NCBI RefSeq assembly: GCF_047675955.1
Contig: NW_027328081.1
Location: 496,001-560,000, forward strand
Reading direction: 5' to 3'
DNA: 64,000 nt
Source of the DNA: Chlorocebus sabaeus
Taxonomy: Eukaryota > Chordata > Mammalia > Primates > Cercopithecidae
In this document: positions 48,278-59,969 of the stretch, in pieces
How positions within the stretch are numbered: the stretch's first letter is position 1
How the letters are laid out: every line of letters begins with the position of its first letter
Program-made: the position numbers and the translations under genes
The notes under the pieces: model-generated
What the model was told of the DNA's origin: nothing
Database searches by the model: none
The model's input: only the letters and a program-made list of their open reading frames with translations

Positions 48278-49135
48278 AAGCTTCTTTCCAGTTTTGAACG
48301 GAAGATATTCCCTTTTTCACCATTGCCCTCTATGGGCTTCCAAATATCCCTTTGCCAATTCCACAAGAACAGCCTTAGCGAAACGCTTCTTGAAGGGAAA
48401 TATGTAACTCTGTGAGATGAATTAACAGAACACAGAGCAGTTTCTCAGAAAGCTTCTTTCCAGTTTTGAACGGAAGATATTTCCTTTTTCACCATAGCCC
48501 TCTATGGGCTTCCAAATATACCTTTGCCAATTCCACATGAACAGCCTTAGCGAAAGGCTTCTTGAAGGGAAAGGTGTAACTCTGTGAGATGAATTAACAG
48601 AACACAGAGCAGTTTCTCAGAAAGCCTCTTTCCAGTTTTGAACGGAAGATATTTCCTTTTTCACCGTAGCCCTCTATGGGCTTCCAAATATCCCTTTGCC
48701 AATTCCACAAGAACAGCCTTAGCGAAAGGCTTCTTGAAGGGAAATATGTAACTCTGTGAGATGAATTAACAGAACACAGAGCAGTTTCTCAGAAAGCTTC
48801 TTTCCAATTTGAACGGAAGATATTTCCTTTTTCACCATAGCCCTCTATGGGCTTCCAAATATCCCTTGCCAATTCCCCAAAAACAGCCTTAGCGAAAGGC
48901 TTCTTGATAGGAAAGACGTAACTCTGTGAGATGAATTAACAGAACACAGAGCAGTTTCTCAGAAAGCTTCTTTCCAGTTTTGAACGGAAGATATTTCCTT
49001 TTTCACCACAGCCCTCTATGGGCTTCCAAATATCCCTTTGCCAATTCCACAAGAACAGCCTTAGCGAAAGGCATCTTGAAGGGAAAGATGTAACTCTGTG
49101 AGATGAATTAACAGAACACAGAGCAGTTTCTCAGA
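48278..49135 (-). repeat. Block A third partial copy, A1-A5
   Basis: Starts are 48,278 (A1), 48,450 (A2), 48,622 (A3), 48,794 (A4 type with CCAATTTG, 170 bp because of a further loss in ATCCCTTGCC) and 48,964 (A5 type without the TAGGGG change, with ACCACAGCC). It lacks the GAGCAGCTTCTC mark, so it belongs to the other A subfamily, seen also at 1,526, 5,480 and 61,861. Confidence 0.85.
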
Positions 49136-51027
49136 AAGCTTCTTTCCAGTTTTGAACGGAAGATATTTCCTTTTTCACCATAGCCCTCTATGGGCTTCCA
49201 AATATCCCTTTGCCAATTCCACAAGAACAGCCTTAGCGAACGACTTCTTGAAGGGAAAGATGTAACTCTGTGTGATGAATTAACAGAACACCAAGCAGTT
49301 TCTCAGAAAGCTTCTTTCCAGTTTTTAACGGAAGATATTTCCTTTTTCACCATAGCCCTCTATGGGCTTCGAAATATCCCTTTGCCAATTCCAAAAGAAC
49401 AGCCTTATCGAAAGGCTTCTTGAAGGGAAAGATGTAACTCTGTCAGATGAATTAACAGAACAGAGAGCAGTTTCTCAGAAAGATTCTTTCAAGTTTGGAA
49501 CGGAAGATATTTCCTTTTTCACCATAGCCCTCTATGGGCTTCCAAATATTAGTTTGCCAATTCCACAAGAACAGCCTTAGCGAAAGGCATCTTGAAGGGA
49601 AAGATGTAACTCTGTGAGATGAATTAACAGAACACAGAGCAGTTTCTCAGAAAGCTGCTTTCCAGTTTTGAACGGAAGATATTTCCTTTTTCACCATAGC
49701 CCTCTATGGGCTTCCAAATATCCCTTTGCCTATTCCACAAAAACAGCCTTAGCGAAAGGCTTCTGGAAGGGAAAGATGTAACTCTGTGAGATGAATTAAC
49801 AGAACACAGAGCAGTTTCTCAGAAAGCTTCTTTCCAGTTTTGAGCGGAAGATATTTCCTTTTTCACCATAGCCCTCTATGGGCTTCCAAATATCCCTTTG
49901 CCAATTCCACAAGAACAGCCTTATCGAAAGGCTTCTTGAAGGGAAAGATGTAACTCTGTGAGATGAATTAACAGAACAGAGAGCAGTTTCTCAGAAAGTT
50001 TCTTTCCAGTTTTGAACGGAAGATATTTCCTTTTTCACCATAGCCCTCTATGGGCTTCCAAATATTACTTTGCCAATTCCACAAGAACAGCGTTAGCGAA
50101 AGGCATCTTGAAGGGAAAGATGTAACTCTGTGAGATGAATTAACAGAACACAGAGCAGTTTCTCAGAAAGCTGCTTTCCAGTTTTGAACGGAAGATGTTT
50201 CCTTTTTCACCATAGCCCTCTATGGGCTTCCAAATATCCCTTTGCCAATTCCACAAGAACAGCCTTAGCGAAAGGCTTCTTGAAGGGAAAGATGTAACTC
50301 TGTGAGATGAATTAACAGAACACAGAGCAGTTTCTCAGAAAGCTTCTTTCCAGTTTTGAACGGAAGATATTTCCTTTTTCACCATAGCCCTCTATGGGCT
50401 TCCAAATATCCCTTTGCCAATTCCACAAGAACAGCCTTAGCGAAAGGCTTCTTGAAGGGAAAGATGTAACTCTGTGAGATGAATTAACAGAACACAGAGC
50501 AGTTTCTCAGAAAGCTTCTTTCCAGTTTTGAACGCAAGATATTTCCTTTTTCACCATAGCCTTCTATGGGCTTCCAAATTTACCTTTGCCAATTCCACAA
50601 GAACAGCCTTAGCGAAAGGCTTCTTGAAGGGAAAGATGTAACTCTGTGAGATGAATTAACAGAACACAGAGCAGTTTCTCAGAAAGCTTCTTTCCAGTTT
50701 TGAACGGAAGATATTTGCTTTTTCACCATAGCCCTCTATGGGCTTCCAAATATCCCTTTGCCAATTCCCCAAGAACAGCCTTAGCGAAAGGCTTCTTGAA
50801 AGAAAAGACGTAACTCTGTGAGATGAATTAACAGAACACAGAGCAGTTTCTCAGAAAGCTTCTTTCCAGTTTTGAACGGAAGATATTTCCTTTTTCACCT
50901 TAGCCCTCTATGGGCTTCCAAATATCCCTTTGCCAATTCCACAAGAACAGCCTTAGCAAAAGATTTCTTGAAGGGAAAGATGTAACTCTGTGAGATGAAT
51001 TAACAGAACACAAAGCAGTTTCTCAGA
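49136..51027 (-). repeat. Block C then block B members
   Basis: Eleven monomers: GCGAACGACTT (49,136, ending CACCAAGCAG), GGCTTCGAAAT/TTATCG (49,308, with TTTTTAACGG), ATTAGTTTG (49,480), AAGCTGC with CCTATTCC (49,652), GAGCGG/TTATCG (49,824), ATTACTTTG (49,996), AAGCTGC with GATGTTTCC (50,168), plain (50,340), CGCAAG (50,512), TATTTGCTTTTT (50,684) and ACCTTAGCC (50,856). The last ends CACAAAGCAG instead of AACAAAGAG, so it is joined within the monomer to a different follower. Confidence 0.82.
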
Positions 51028-51715
51028 AAGCTTCTTTCCAGTTTTGAACGGAAGATATTTCCTTTTTCACCATAGCCCTCTATGGGCTTCCAAATATCCC
51101 TTTGCCAATTCCACAAGAACAGCCTTAGCGAAAGGCTTCTTGAAGGGAAAGATGTAACTCTGTGAGATGAATTAACAGAAAACAGAGCAGTTTCTCAGAA
51201 AGCTTCTTTCCAGTTTTGAACGGAAGATATTTCCTTTTTCACCATAGCCCTGTATGGGCTTCCAAATATCCTTTTGCCAATTCCACAAGAACAGCCTTAG
51301 CGAAAGGCTTCTTGAAGGGAAAGATGTAACTCTGTGAGATGAATTAAGAGAACACAGAGCAGTTTCTCAGAAAGCTTCTTTCCAGTTTTGAATGGAAGAT
51401 ATTTCCTTTTTCACCATAGCCCTCTATGGGCTTCCAAATATCCCTTTGCCAATTCCCCAAGAACAGCCTTAGCGAAAGCCTTCTGGAAGGGAAAGATGTA
51501 ACTCTGTGAGATGAATTAACAGAACACAGAGCAGTTTCTCAGAAAGCTTTTTTCCAGTTTTGAGCGGAAGATATTTCCTTTTTCACCATAGCCCTCTATG
51601 GGCTTCCAAATATTCCTTTGCCAATTCCCCAAAAACAGCCTTAGCGAAAGGCTTCTTGATAGGAAAGACGTAACTCTGTGAGATGAATTAACAGAACACA
51701 GAGCAGTTTCTCAGA
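51028..51715 (-). repeat. B head ending in a recombinant monomer
   Basis: Four monomers: plain ending AAAACAG (51,028), CCCTGTATGG (51,200), GAATGG (51,372) and a hybrid at 51,544. The hybrid begins as the GAGCGG member (AAGCTTTTTTCC, GAGCGG) and ends as A4 (TATTCCTTTG, CCCCAAAA, GATAGGAAAGACG). The exchange lies roughly between 51,563 and 51,612. Confidence 0.82.
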
Positions 51716-53606
51716 AAGCTTCTTTCCAGTTTTGAACGGAAGATATTTCCTTTTTCACCATAGCCCTCTATGGGTTTCCAAATATTCCTTTGCCAATTCC
51801 ACAAGAACAGCCTTAGCGAAAGGCTTCTTGAAGGGAAGGATGTAACTCTGTGAGATGAATTAACAGAACACAGAAAAATTTCTCAGAAAGCTTCTTTCCA
51901 TTTTTGAACGGAAGATATTTCCTTTTTCACCATAGCCCTCTATGGGCTTCCAAATATCCCATTGCCAATTCCACAAGAACAGCCTTAGCGAAAGGCTTCT
52001 TGAATGGAAAGATGTAACTCTGTGAGATGAATTAACAGAACACAGAGCAGTTTCTCAGAAAGCTGCTTTCCAGTTTTGAACGGAAGATATTTCCTTTTTC
52101 ACCATAGCCATCTATGGGCTTCCAAATATCCCTTTGCCAATTCCACAAGAACAGCCTTAGCGAAAGGCTTCTTGAAGGGAAAGATGTAACTCTGTGAGAT
52201 GAATTAACAGAACACAGAGCAGTTTCTCAGAAATCTTCTTTCCAGTTTTGAACGGAAGATATTTCCTTTTTCACCATAGCCCTCTATGGGCTTCCAAATA
52301 TCCCTTTGCCAATTACACAAGAACAGCCTTAGCGAAAGGTTTCTTGAAGGGAAAGATGTAACTCTGTGAGATGAATTAACAGAACACAGAGCAGTTTCTC
52401 AGAAAGCTTCTTTCCAGTTTTGAACGGAAGATATTTCCTTTTTCACCATAGCCCTCTATGGGCTTCCAAATATCCCTTTGCCAATTCCACAAGAACAGCC
52501 TTAGCGAAAGGCTTCCTGAAGGGAAAGATGTAACTCTGTGAGATGAATTAACAGAACACAGAGCAGTTTCTCAGAAAGCTTCTTTCCAGTTTTGAACGGA
52601 AGATATTTCCTTTTTCACCATAGCCCTCTATGGGCTTCCAAATATCCCTTTGCCAATTCCATAAGAACAGCCTTAGCGAAAGGCTTCTTGAAGGGAAAGA
52701 TGTAACTCCGTGAGATGAATTAACAGAACACAGAGCAGTTTCTCAGAAAGCTTCTTTCCAGTTTTGAACGGAAGATATTTCCTTTTTCACCATAGCCCTC
52801 TATGGGCTTCCAAATATCCCTTTGCCAATTCCACAAGAACAGCCTTAGCGAAAGGCTTCTTGAAGGGAAAGATGTAAATCTGTGAGATGAATTAACAGAA
52901 CACAGAGCAGTTTCTCAGAAAGCTTCTTTCCAGTTTTGAACGGAAGATATTTCCTTTTTCACCATAGCCCTCTATGGGCTTCCAAATATCCCTTTGCCAA
53001 TTCCACATGAACAGCCTTAGCGAAAGGCTTCTTGAAGGGAAAGGTGTAACTCTGTGAGATGAATTAACAGAACACAGAGCAGTTTCTCAGAAAGCCTCTT
53101 TCCAGTTTTGAACGGAAGATATTTCCTTTTTCACCGTAGCCCTCTATGGGCTTCCAAATATCCCTTTGCCAATTCCACAAGAACAGCCTTAGCGAAAGGC
53201 TTCTTAAAGGGAAAGATGTAACTCTGTGAGATGAATTAACAGAACACAGAGCAGTTTCTCAGAAAGCTTCTTTCCAGTTTGAACCGAAGATATTTCCTTT
53301 TTCACCATAGCCCTCTATGGGCTTCCAAATATCCCTTTGCCAATTCCACAAGAACAGCCTTAGCGAAAGGCTTCTTGATAGGAAAGACGTAACTCTGTGA
53401 GATGAATTAACAGAACACAGAGCAGTTTCTCAGAAAGCTTCTTTCCAGTTTTGAACGGAAGATATTTCCTTTTTCACCATAGCCCTCTATGGGCTTCCAA
53501 ATATCCCTTTGCCAATTCCACAAGAACAGCCTTAGCGAAAGTCATCTTGAAGGGAAAGATGTAACTCTGTGAGATGAATTAACAGAACACAGAGCAGTTT
53601 CTCAGA
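51716..53606 (-). repeat. Block D, copy 2
   Basis: Eleven monomers: GGGTTTCC with AGAAAAATTTC (51,716), CCATTTTTG with TATCCCATTG (51,888), AAGCTGC with AGCCATCTATGG (52,060), AAATCTTC with GTTTCTTG (52,232), CTTCCTG (52,404), CCATAAGAAC with CTCCGTG (52,576), AAATCTG (52,748), CACATGAAC with GGTGTAAC (52,920), ACCGTAGCC with CTTAAAGG (53,092), 1 bp short with GAACCGAAG (53,264) and GTCATCTTG (53,435). It matches 32,125-33,843 with one additional monomer (52,576). Confidence 0.85.
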
Positions 53607-54294
53607 AAGCTTCTTTCCAGTTTTGAACGGAAGATATTTCCTTTTTCACCATAGCCCTCTATGGGCTTCTAAATATCCCTTTTCCAATTCCACAAGAACA
53701 GCCTTAGCGAACGGCTTCTGGAAGGGAAAGATGTAACTCTGTGAGATGAATTAACAGAACACAGAGCAGTTTCTCAGAAAGCTTCTTTCCAGTTTTGAAC
53801 GGAAGATATTTCCTTTTTCACCATAGCCCTCTATGGGCTTCCAAATATCCCTTTGCCAATTCCACAAGAACAGCCTTAGCGAAAGGCTTCTTGAAGGGAA
53901 AGATGTAACTCTGTGAGATGAATTAACAGAACACAGAGCAGTTTCTCAGAAAGCCTCTTTCCAGTTTTGAACGGAAGATATTTCCTTTTTCACCATAGCC
54001 CTCTATGGGCTTCCAAATATCCCTTTGCCAATTCCACAAGAACAGCCTTAGCGAAAGGCTACTTGAAGGGAAACATGTAACTTTGTGAGATGAATTAACA
54101 GAACACAGAGCAGTTTCTCAGAAAGCTTCTTTCCAGTTTTGAACGGAAGATATTTCCTTTTTCACCATAGCCCTCTATGGGCTTCCAAATATCCCTTTGC
54201 CAATTCCCCAAGAACAGCCTTAGCGAAAGGCTTATTGAAGGGAAAGATGTAACTCTGTGAGATGAATTAACAGAACACGGAGCAGTTTCTCAGA
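53607..54294 (-). repeat. Four monomers bridging D to unit II
   Basis: TTCTAAAT with GCGAACGG and CTTCTGG (53,607), plain (53,779), AAGCCTC with CTACTTG, AACATG and TTTGTG (53,951), and CCCCAAG with CTTATTG and ACACGG (54,123). The third is the AAATAAACC monomer type with its central part changed back to ATCCCTTTG. Confidence 0.78.
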
Positions 54295-56701
54295 AAGCTT
54301 CTTTCCAGTTTTGAACGGAAGATATTTCCTTTTTCACCGTAGTCCTCTATGGGCTTCCAAATATCCCTTTGCCAATTCCACAAGAACAGCCTTAGCGAAA
54401 GGCTTCTTGAAAGGAAAGACGTAACTCTGTGAGATGAATTAACAGAACACAGAGCAGTTTCTCAGAAAGCTTCTTTCCAGTTTTGAACGGAAGATATTTC
54501 CTTTTTCACCATAGCCCTCTATGGGCCTCCAAATATCCCTTTGTCAATTCCACAAGAACAGCCTTAGCGAAAGGCTTCTTCAAGGGAAAGATGTAACTCT
54601 GTGAGATGAATTAACAGAACACAGAGCAGTTTCTCAGAAAGCTTCTTTCCAGTTTTGAACGGAAGATATTTCCTTTTTCACCATAGCCCTCTATGGGCCT
54701 CCAAATATCCCTTTGCCAATTCCACAAGAACAGCCTTAGCGAAAGGCTTCTTGAAGGGAAAGATGTAACTCTGTGAGATGAATTAACAGAACACAGAGCA
54801 GTTTCTCAGAAAGCTTCTTTCCAGTTTTGAACGGAAGATAATTCCTTTTTCACCATAGCCCTCTATGGGCTTCCAAATATCCCTTTGCCAATTCCACAAG
54901 AACAGCCTTAGCGAAAGGCTTCTTGAAGGGAAAGATGTAACTCTGTGAGATGAATTGACAGAACACAGAGCAGTTTCTCAGAAAGCTTCCTTCCAGTTTT
55001 GAACGGAAGATATTTCCTTTTTCACCATAGCCCTCTATGGGCTTCCAAATATCCCTTTGCCAATTCCACAAGAACAGCCTTAGCGAAAGGTTTCTTGAAG
55101 GGAAAGATGTATATCTGTGAGATGAATTTAGAGAACACAGAGCAGTTTCTCAGAAAGCTTCTTTCCAGTTTTGAACGGAAGATATTTCCTTTTTCACCAT
55201 AGCCCTCTAGGGGTTCCAAATATCCCTTTGCCAATTCCACAAGAACAGCCTTAGCGAAAGGCTTCTTGAAGGGAAAGATGTAACTCTGTGAGATGAATTA
55301 ACAGAAAACAGAGCAGTTTCTCAGAAAGCTTCTTTCCAGTTTTGAACGGAAGATATTTCCTTTTTCACCATAGCCCTATATGGGCTTCCAAATATCCTTT
55401 TGCCAATTCCACAAGAACAGCCTTAGCGAAAGGCTTCTTGAAGGGAAAGATGTAACTCTGTGAGATGAATTAAGAGAACACAGAGCAGTTTCTCAGAAAG
55501 CTTCTTTCCAGTTTTGAATGGAAGATATTTCCTTTTTCACCATAGCCCTCTATGGGCTTCCAAATATCCCTTTGCCAATTCCCCAAGAACAGCCTTAGCG
55601 AAAGGCTTCTGGAAGGGAAAGATGTAACTCTGTGAGATGAATTAACAGAACACAGAGCAGTTTCTCAGAAAGCTTTTTTCCAGTTTTGAGCGGAAGATAT
55701 TTCCTTTTTCACCATAGCCCTCTATGGGCTTCCAAATATCCCTTTGCCAATTCCACAAGAACAGCCTTATCGAAAGGCTTCTTGAAGGGAAAGATGTAAC
55801 TCTGTGAGATGAATTAACAGAACAGAGAGCAGTTTCTCAGAAAGTTTCTTTCCAGTTTTGAACGGAAGGTATTTCCTTTTTCACCGTAGTCCTCTATGGG
55901 CTTCCAAATATCCCTTTGCCAATTCCACAAGAACAGCCTTAGCGAAAGGCTTCTTGAAAGGAAAGACGTAACTCTGTGAGATGAATTAACAGAACACAGA
56001 GCAGTTTCTCAGAAAGCTTCTTTCCAGTTTTGAACGGAAGATATTTCCTTTTTCACCATAGCCCTCTATGGGCTTCCAAATATCCCTTTGCCAATTCCAC
56101 AAGAACAGCCTTATCGAAAGGCTTCTTGAAGGGAAAGATGTAACTCTGTGAGATGAATTAACAGAACAGAGAGCAGTTTCTCAGAAAGTTTCTTTCCAGT
56201 TTTGAACGGAAGATATTTCCTTTTTCACCATAGCCCTCTATGGGCTTCCAAATATTACTTTGCCAATTCCACAAGAACAGCGTTAGCGAAAGGCATCTTG
56301 AAGGGAAAGATGTAACTCTGTGAGATGAATTAACAGAACACAGAGCAGTTTCTCAGAAAGCTGCTTTCCAGTTTTGAACGGAAGATATTTCCTTTTTCAC
56401 CATAGCCCTCTAAGGGCTTCCAAATATCCCTTTGCCAATTCCACAAGAACAGCCTTAGCGAAAGGCTTCTTGAAGGGAAAGATGTAACTCTGTGAGATGA
56501 ATTAACAGAACACAGAGCAGTTTCTCAGAAAGCTTCTTTCCAGTTTTGAACGGAAGATATTTCCTTTTTCACCATAGCCCTCTATGGGCTTCCAAATATC
56601 CCTTTGCCAATTCCACAAGAACAGCCTTAGCGAAAGGCTTATTGAAGGGAAAGATGTAACTCTGTGAGATGAATTAACAGAACACGGAGCAGTTTCTCAG
56701 A
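54295..56701 (-). repeat. 14-monomer unit II, copy 1 (2,407 bp), with hybrid
   Basis: The order is CGTAGTCC with AAAGGAAAGACG (54,295), GGGCCTCC/TTGTC, GGGCCTCC, GATAATTCC, GTTTCTTG/TTTAGAG (54,983), CTAGGGGTTCC (55,155, 1 bp short), CCCTATATGG, GAATGG, GAGCGG/TTATCG (55,670), a hybrid GGAAGGTATT with CGTAGTCC (55,842), TTATCG (56,014), ATTACTTTG (56,186), AAGCTGC with TAAGGG (56,358) and CTTATTG (56,530). The start recurs at 56,702. The two monomers at 55,842-56,185 are absent from the second copy. Confidence 0.87.
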
Positions 56702-58249
56702 AAGCTTCTTTCCAGTTTTGAACGGAAGATATTTCCTTTTTCACCGTAGTCCTCTATGGGCTTCCAAATATCCCTTTGCCAATTCCACAAGAACAGCCTT
56801 AGCGAAAGGCTTCTTGAAAGGAAAGACGTAACTCTGTGAGATGAATTAACAGAACACAGAGCAGTTTCTCAGAAAGCTTCTTTCCAGTTTTGAACGGAAG
56901 ATATTTCCTTTTTCACCATAGCCCTCTATGGGCCTCCAAATATCCCTTTGTCAATTCCACAAGAACAGCCTTAGCGAAAGGCTTCTTCAAGGGAAAGATG
57001 TAACTCTGTGAGATGAATTAACAGAACACAGAGCAGTTTCTCAGAAAGCTTCTTTCCAGTTTTGAACGGAAGATATTTCCTTTTTCACCATAGCCCTCTA
57101 TGGGCCTCCAAATATCCCTTTGCCAATTCCACAAGAACAGCCTTAGCGAAAGGCTTCTTGAAGGGAAAGATGTAACTCTGTGAGATGAATTAACAGAACA
57201 CAGAGCAGTTTCTCAGAAAGCTTCTTTCCAGTTTTGAACGGAAGATAATTCCTTTTTCACCATAGCCCTCTATGGGCTTCCAAATATCCCTTTGCCAATT
57301 CCACAAGAACAGCCTTAGCGAAAGGCTTCTTGAAGGGAAAGATGTAACTCTGTGAGATGAATTGACAGAACACAGAGCAGTTTCTCAGAAAGCTTCCTTC
57401 CAGTTTTGAACGGAAGATATTTCCTTTTTCACCATAGCCCTCTATGGGCTTCCAAATATCCCTTTGCCAATTCCACAAGAACAGCCTTAGCGAAAGGTTT
57501 CTTGAAGGGAAAGATGTATCTCTGTGAGATGAATTTAGAGAACACAGAGCAGTTTCTCAGAAAGCTTCTTTCCAGTTTTGAACGGAAGATATTTCCTTTT
57601 TCACCATAGCCCTCTATGGGCTTCCAAATATCCCTTTGCCAATTCCACAAGAACAGCCTTAGCGAAAGGCTTCTTGAAGGGAAAGATGTAACTCTGTGAG
57701 ATGAATTAACAGAAAGCAGAGCAGTTTCTCAGAAAGCTTCTTTCCAGTTTTGAACGGAAGATATTTCCTTTTTCACCATAGCCCTGTATGGGCTTCCAAA
57801 TATCCTTTTGCCAATTCCACAAGAACAGCCTTAGCGAAAGGCTTCTTGAAGGGAAAGATGTAACTCTGTGAGATGAATTAAGAGAACACAGAGCAGTTTC
57901 TCAGAAAGCTTCTTTCCAGTTTTGAATGGAAGATATTTCCTTTTTCACCATAGCCCTCTATGGGCTTCCAAATATCCCTTTGCCAATTCCCCAAGAACAG
58001 CCTTAGCGAAAGGCTTCTGGAAGGGAAAGATGTAACTCTGTGAGATGAATTAACAGAACACAGAGCAGTTTCTCAGAAAGCTTTTTTCCAGTTTTGAGCG
58101 GAAGATATTTCCTTTTTCACCATAGCCCTCTATGGGCTTCCAAATATCCCTTTGCCAATTCCACAAGAACAGCCTTATCGAAAGGCTTCTTGAAGGGAAA
58201 GATGTAACTCTGTGAGATGAATTAACAGAACAGAGAGCAGTTTCTCAGA
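56702..58249 (-). repeat. 14-monomer unit II, copy 2, first nine monomers
   Basis: Starts are 56,702 (CGTAGTCC), 56,874, 57,046, 57,218 (GATAATTCC), 57,390 (GTTTCTTG), 57,562, 57,734 (CCCTGTATGG), 57,906 (GAATGG) and 58,078 (GAGCGG/TTATCG with AAGCTTTTTTCC). It follows copy 1 at 2,407 bp but without the TAGGGG change. It then passes straight to ATTACTTTG, without the hybrid pair. Confidence 0.85.
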
Positions 58250-59969
58250 AAGTTTCTTTCCAGTTTTGAACGGAAGATATTTCCTTTTTCACCATAGCCC
58301 TCTATGGGCTTCCAAATATTACTTTGCCAATTCCACAAGAACAGCGTTAGCGAAAGGCATCTTGAAGGGAAATATGTAACTCTGTGAGATGAATTAACAG
58401 AACACAGAGCAGTTTCTCAGAAAGCTGCTTTCCAGTTTTGAACGGAAGATATTTCCTTTTTCACCATAGCCCTCTATGGGCTTCCAAATATCCCTTTGCC
58501 AATTCCACAAGAACAGCCTTAGCGAAAGGCTTCTTGAAGGGAAAGATGTAACTCTGTGAGATGAATTAACAGAACACAGAGCAGTTTCTCAGAAAGCTTC
58601 TTTCCAGTTTTGAACGGAAGATATTTCCTTTTTCACCATAGCCCTCTATGGGGTTCCAAATATCCCTTTGCCAATTCCACAAGAACAGCCTTAGCAAAAG
58701 GCTTCTTGAAGGGAAAGATGTAACTCTGTGAGATGAATTAACAGAACACAGAGCAGTTTCTCAGAAAGCTTCTTTCTAGTTTTGAACGCAAGATATTTCC
58801 TTTTTCACCATAGCCTTCTATGGGCTTCCAAATTTACCTTTGCCAATTCCACAAGAACAGCCTTAGCGAAAGGCTTCTTGAAGGGAAAGATGTAACTCTG
58901 TGAGATGAATTAACAGAACACAGAGCAGTTTCTCAGAAAGCTTCTTTCCAGTTTTGAACGGAAGATATTTGCTTTTTCACCATAGCCCTCTATGGGCTTC
59001 CAAATATCCCTTTGCCAATTCCCCAAGAACAGCCTTAGCGAAAGGCTTCTTGAAAGAAAAGACGTAACTCTGTGAGATGAATTAACAGAACACAGAGCAG
59101 TTTCTCAGAAAGCTTCTTTCCAGTTTTGAACGGAAGATATTTCCTTTTTCACCTTAGCCCTCTATGGGCTTCCAAATATCCCTTTGCCAATTCCACAAGA
59201 ACAGCCTTAGCAAAAGATTTCTTGAAGGGAAAGATGTAACTCTGTGAGATGAATTAACAGAACAAAGAGCAGTTTATCAGAAAGCTTCTTTCCAGTTTTG
59301 AACGGAAGATATTTCCTTTTTCACCATAGCCCTCTATGGGCTTCCAAATATCCCTTTGCCAATTTCACAAGAACAGCCTTAGCGAAAGACTTCTTGAAGG
59401 GAAAGATGTAACTCTGTGAGATGAATTAACAGAACACAAAGCAGTTTCTCAGAAAGCTTCTTTCCAGTTTTGAACGGAAGATATTTCCTTTTTCACCATA
59501 GCCCTCTATGGGCTTCCAAATATTACTTTGCCAATTCCACAAGAACAGACTTAGCGAAAGGCATCTTGAAGGGAAAGATGTAACTCTGTGAGATGAATTA
59601 ACAGAACACAGAGCAGTTTCTCAGAAAGCTTCTTTCCAGTTTTGAACGGAAGATATTTCCTTTTTCACCATAGCCCTCTATGGGCTTCCAAATATCCCTT
59701 TGCCAATTCCACAAGAACAGCCTTAGCGAAAGGCTTCTTGAAGAGAAAGATGTAACTCTGTGAGATGAATTAACAGAACACAGAGCAGTTTCTCAGAAAG
59801 CTTCTTTCCAGTTTTGAAGGGAAGATATTTCCTTTTTCACCATAGCCCTCTATGGGCTTCCAAATATCCCTTTGCCAATTCCACAAGAACAGCCTTAGCG
59901 AAAGGCATCTTGAAGGGAAAGATGTAACTCTGTGAGATGAATTAACAGAACACAGAGCAGTTTCTCAGA
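58250..59969 (-). repeat. Block B continuation to the A junction
   Basis: Ten monomers: ATTACTTTG (58,250), AAGCTGC (58,422), GGGGTTCC with GCAAAAGG (58,594), CGCAAG with CTTTCTAG (58,766), TATTTGCTTTTT (58,938), ACCTTAGCC (59,110), TTTATCAG (59,282), ATTACTTTG with CAGACTT (59,454), plain with GAAGAGAAAG (59,626) and GAAGGG with GGCATCTTG (59,798). Together with the two preceding monomers this equals 43,470-45,533. Confidence 0.85.

Noticed and set aside
49190..49580. Overlapping plus-strand frames of 72-77 codons near the GGCTTCGAAAT monomers
   Set aside because: They exist because substitutions in these C-type monomers remove stop codons present in others. The peptides are satellite translations of the same sort as elsewhere.
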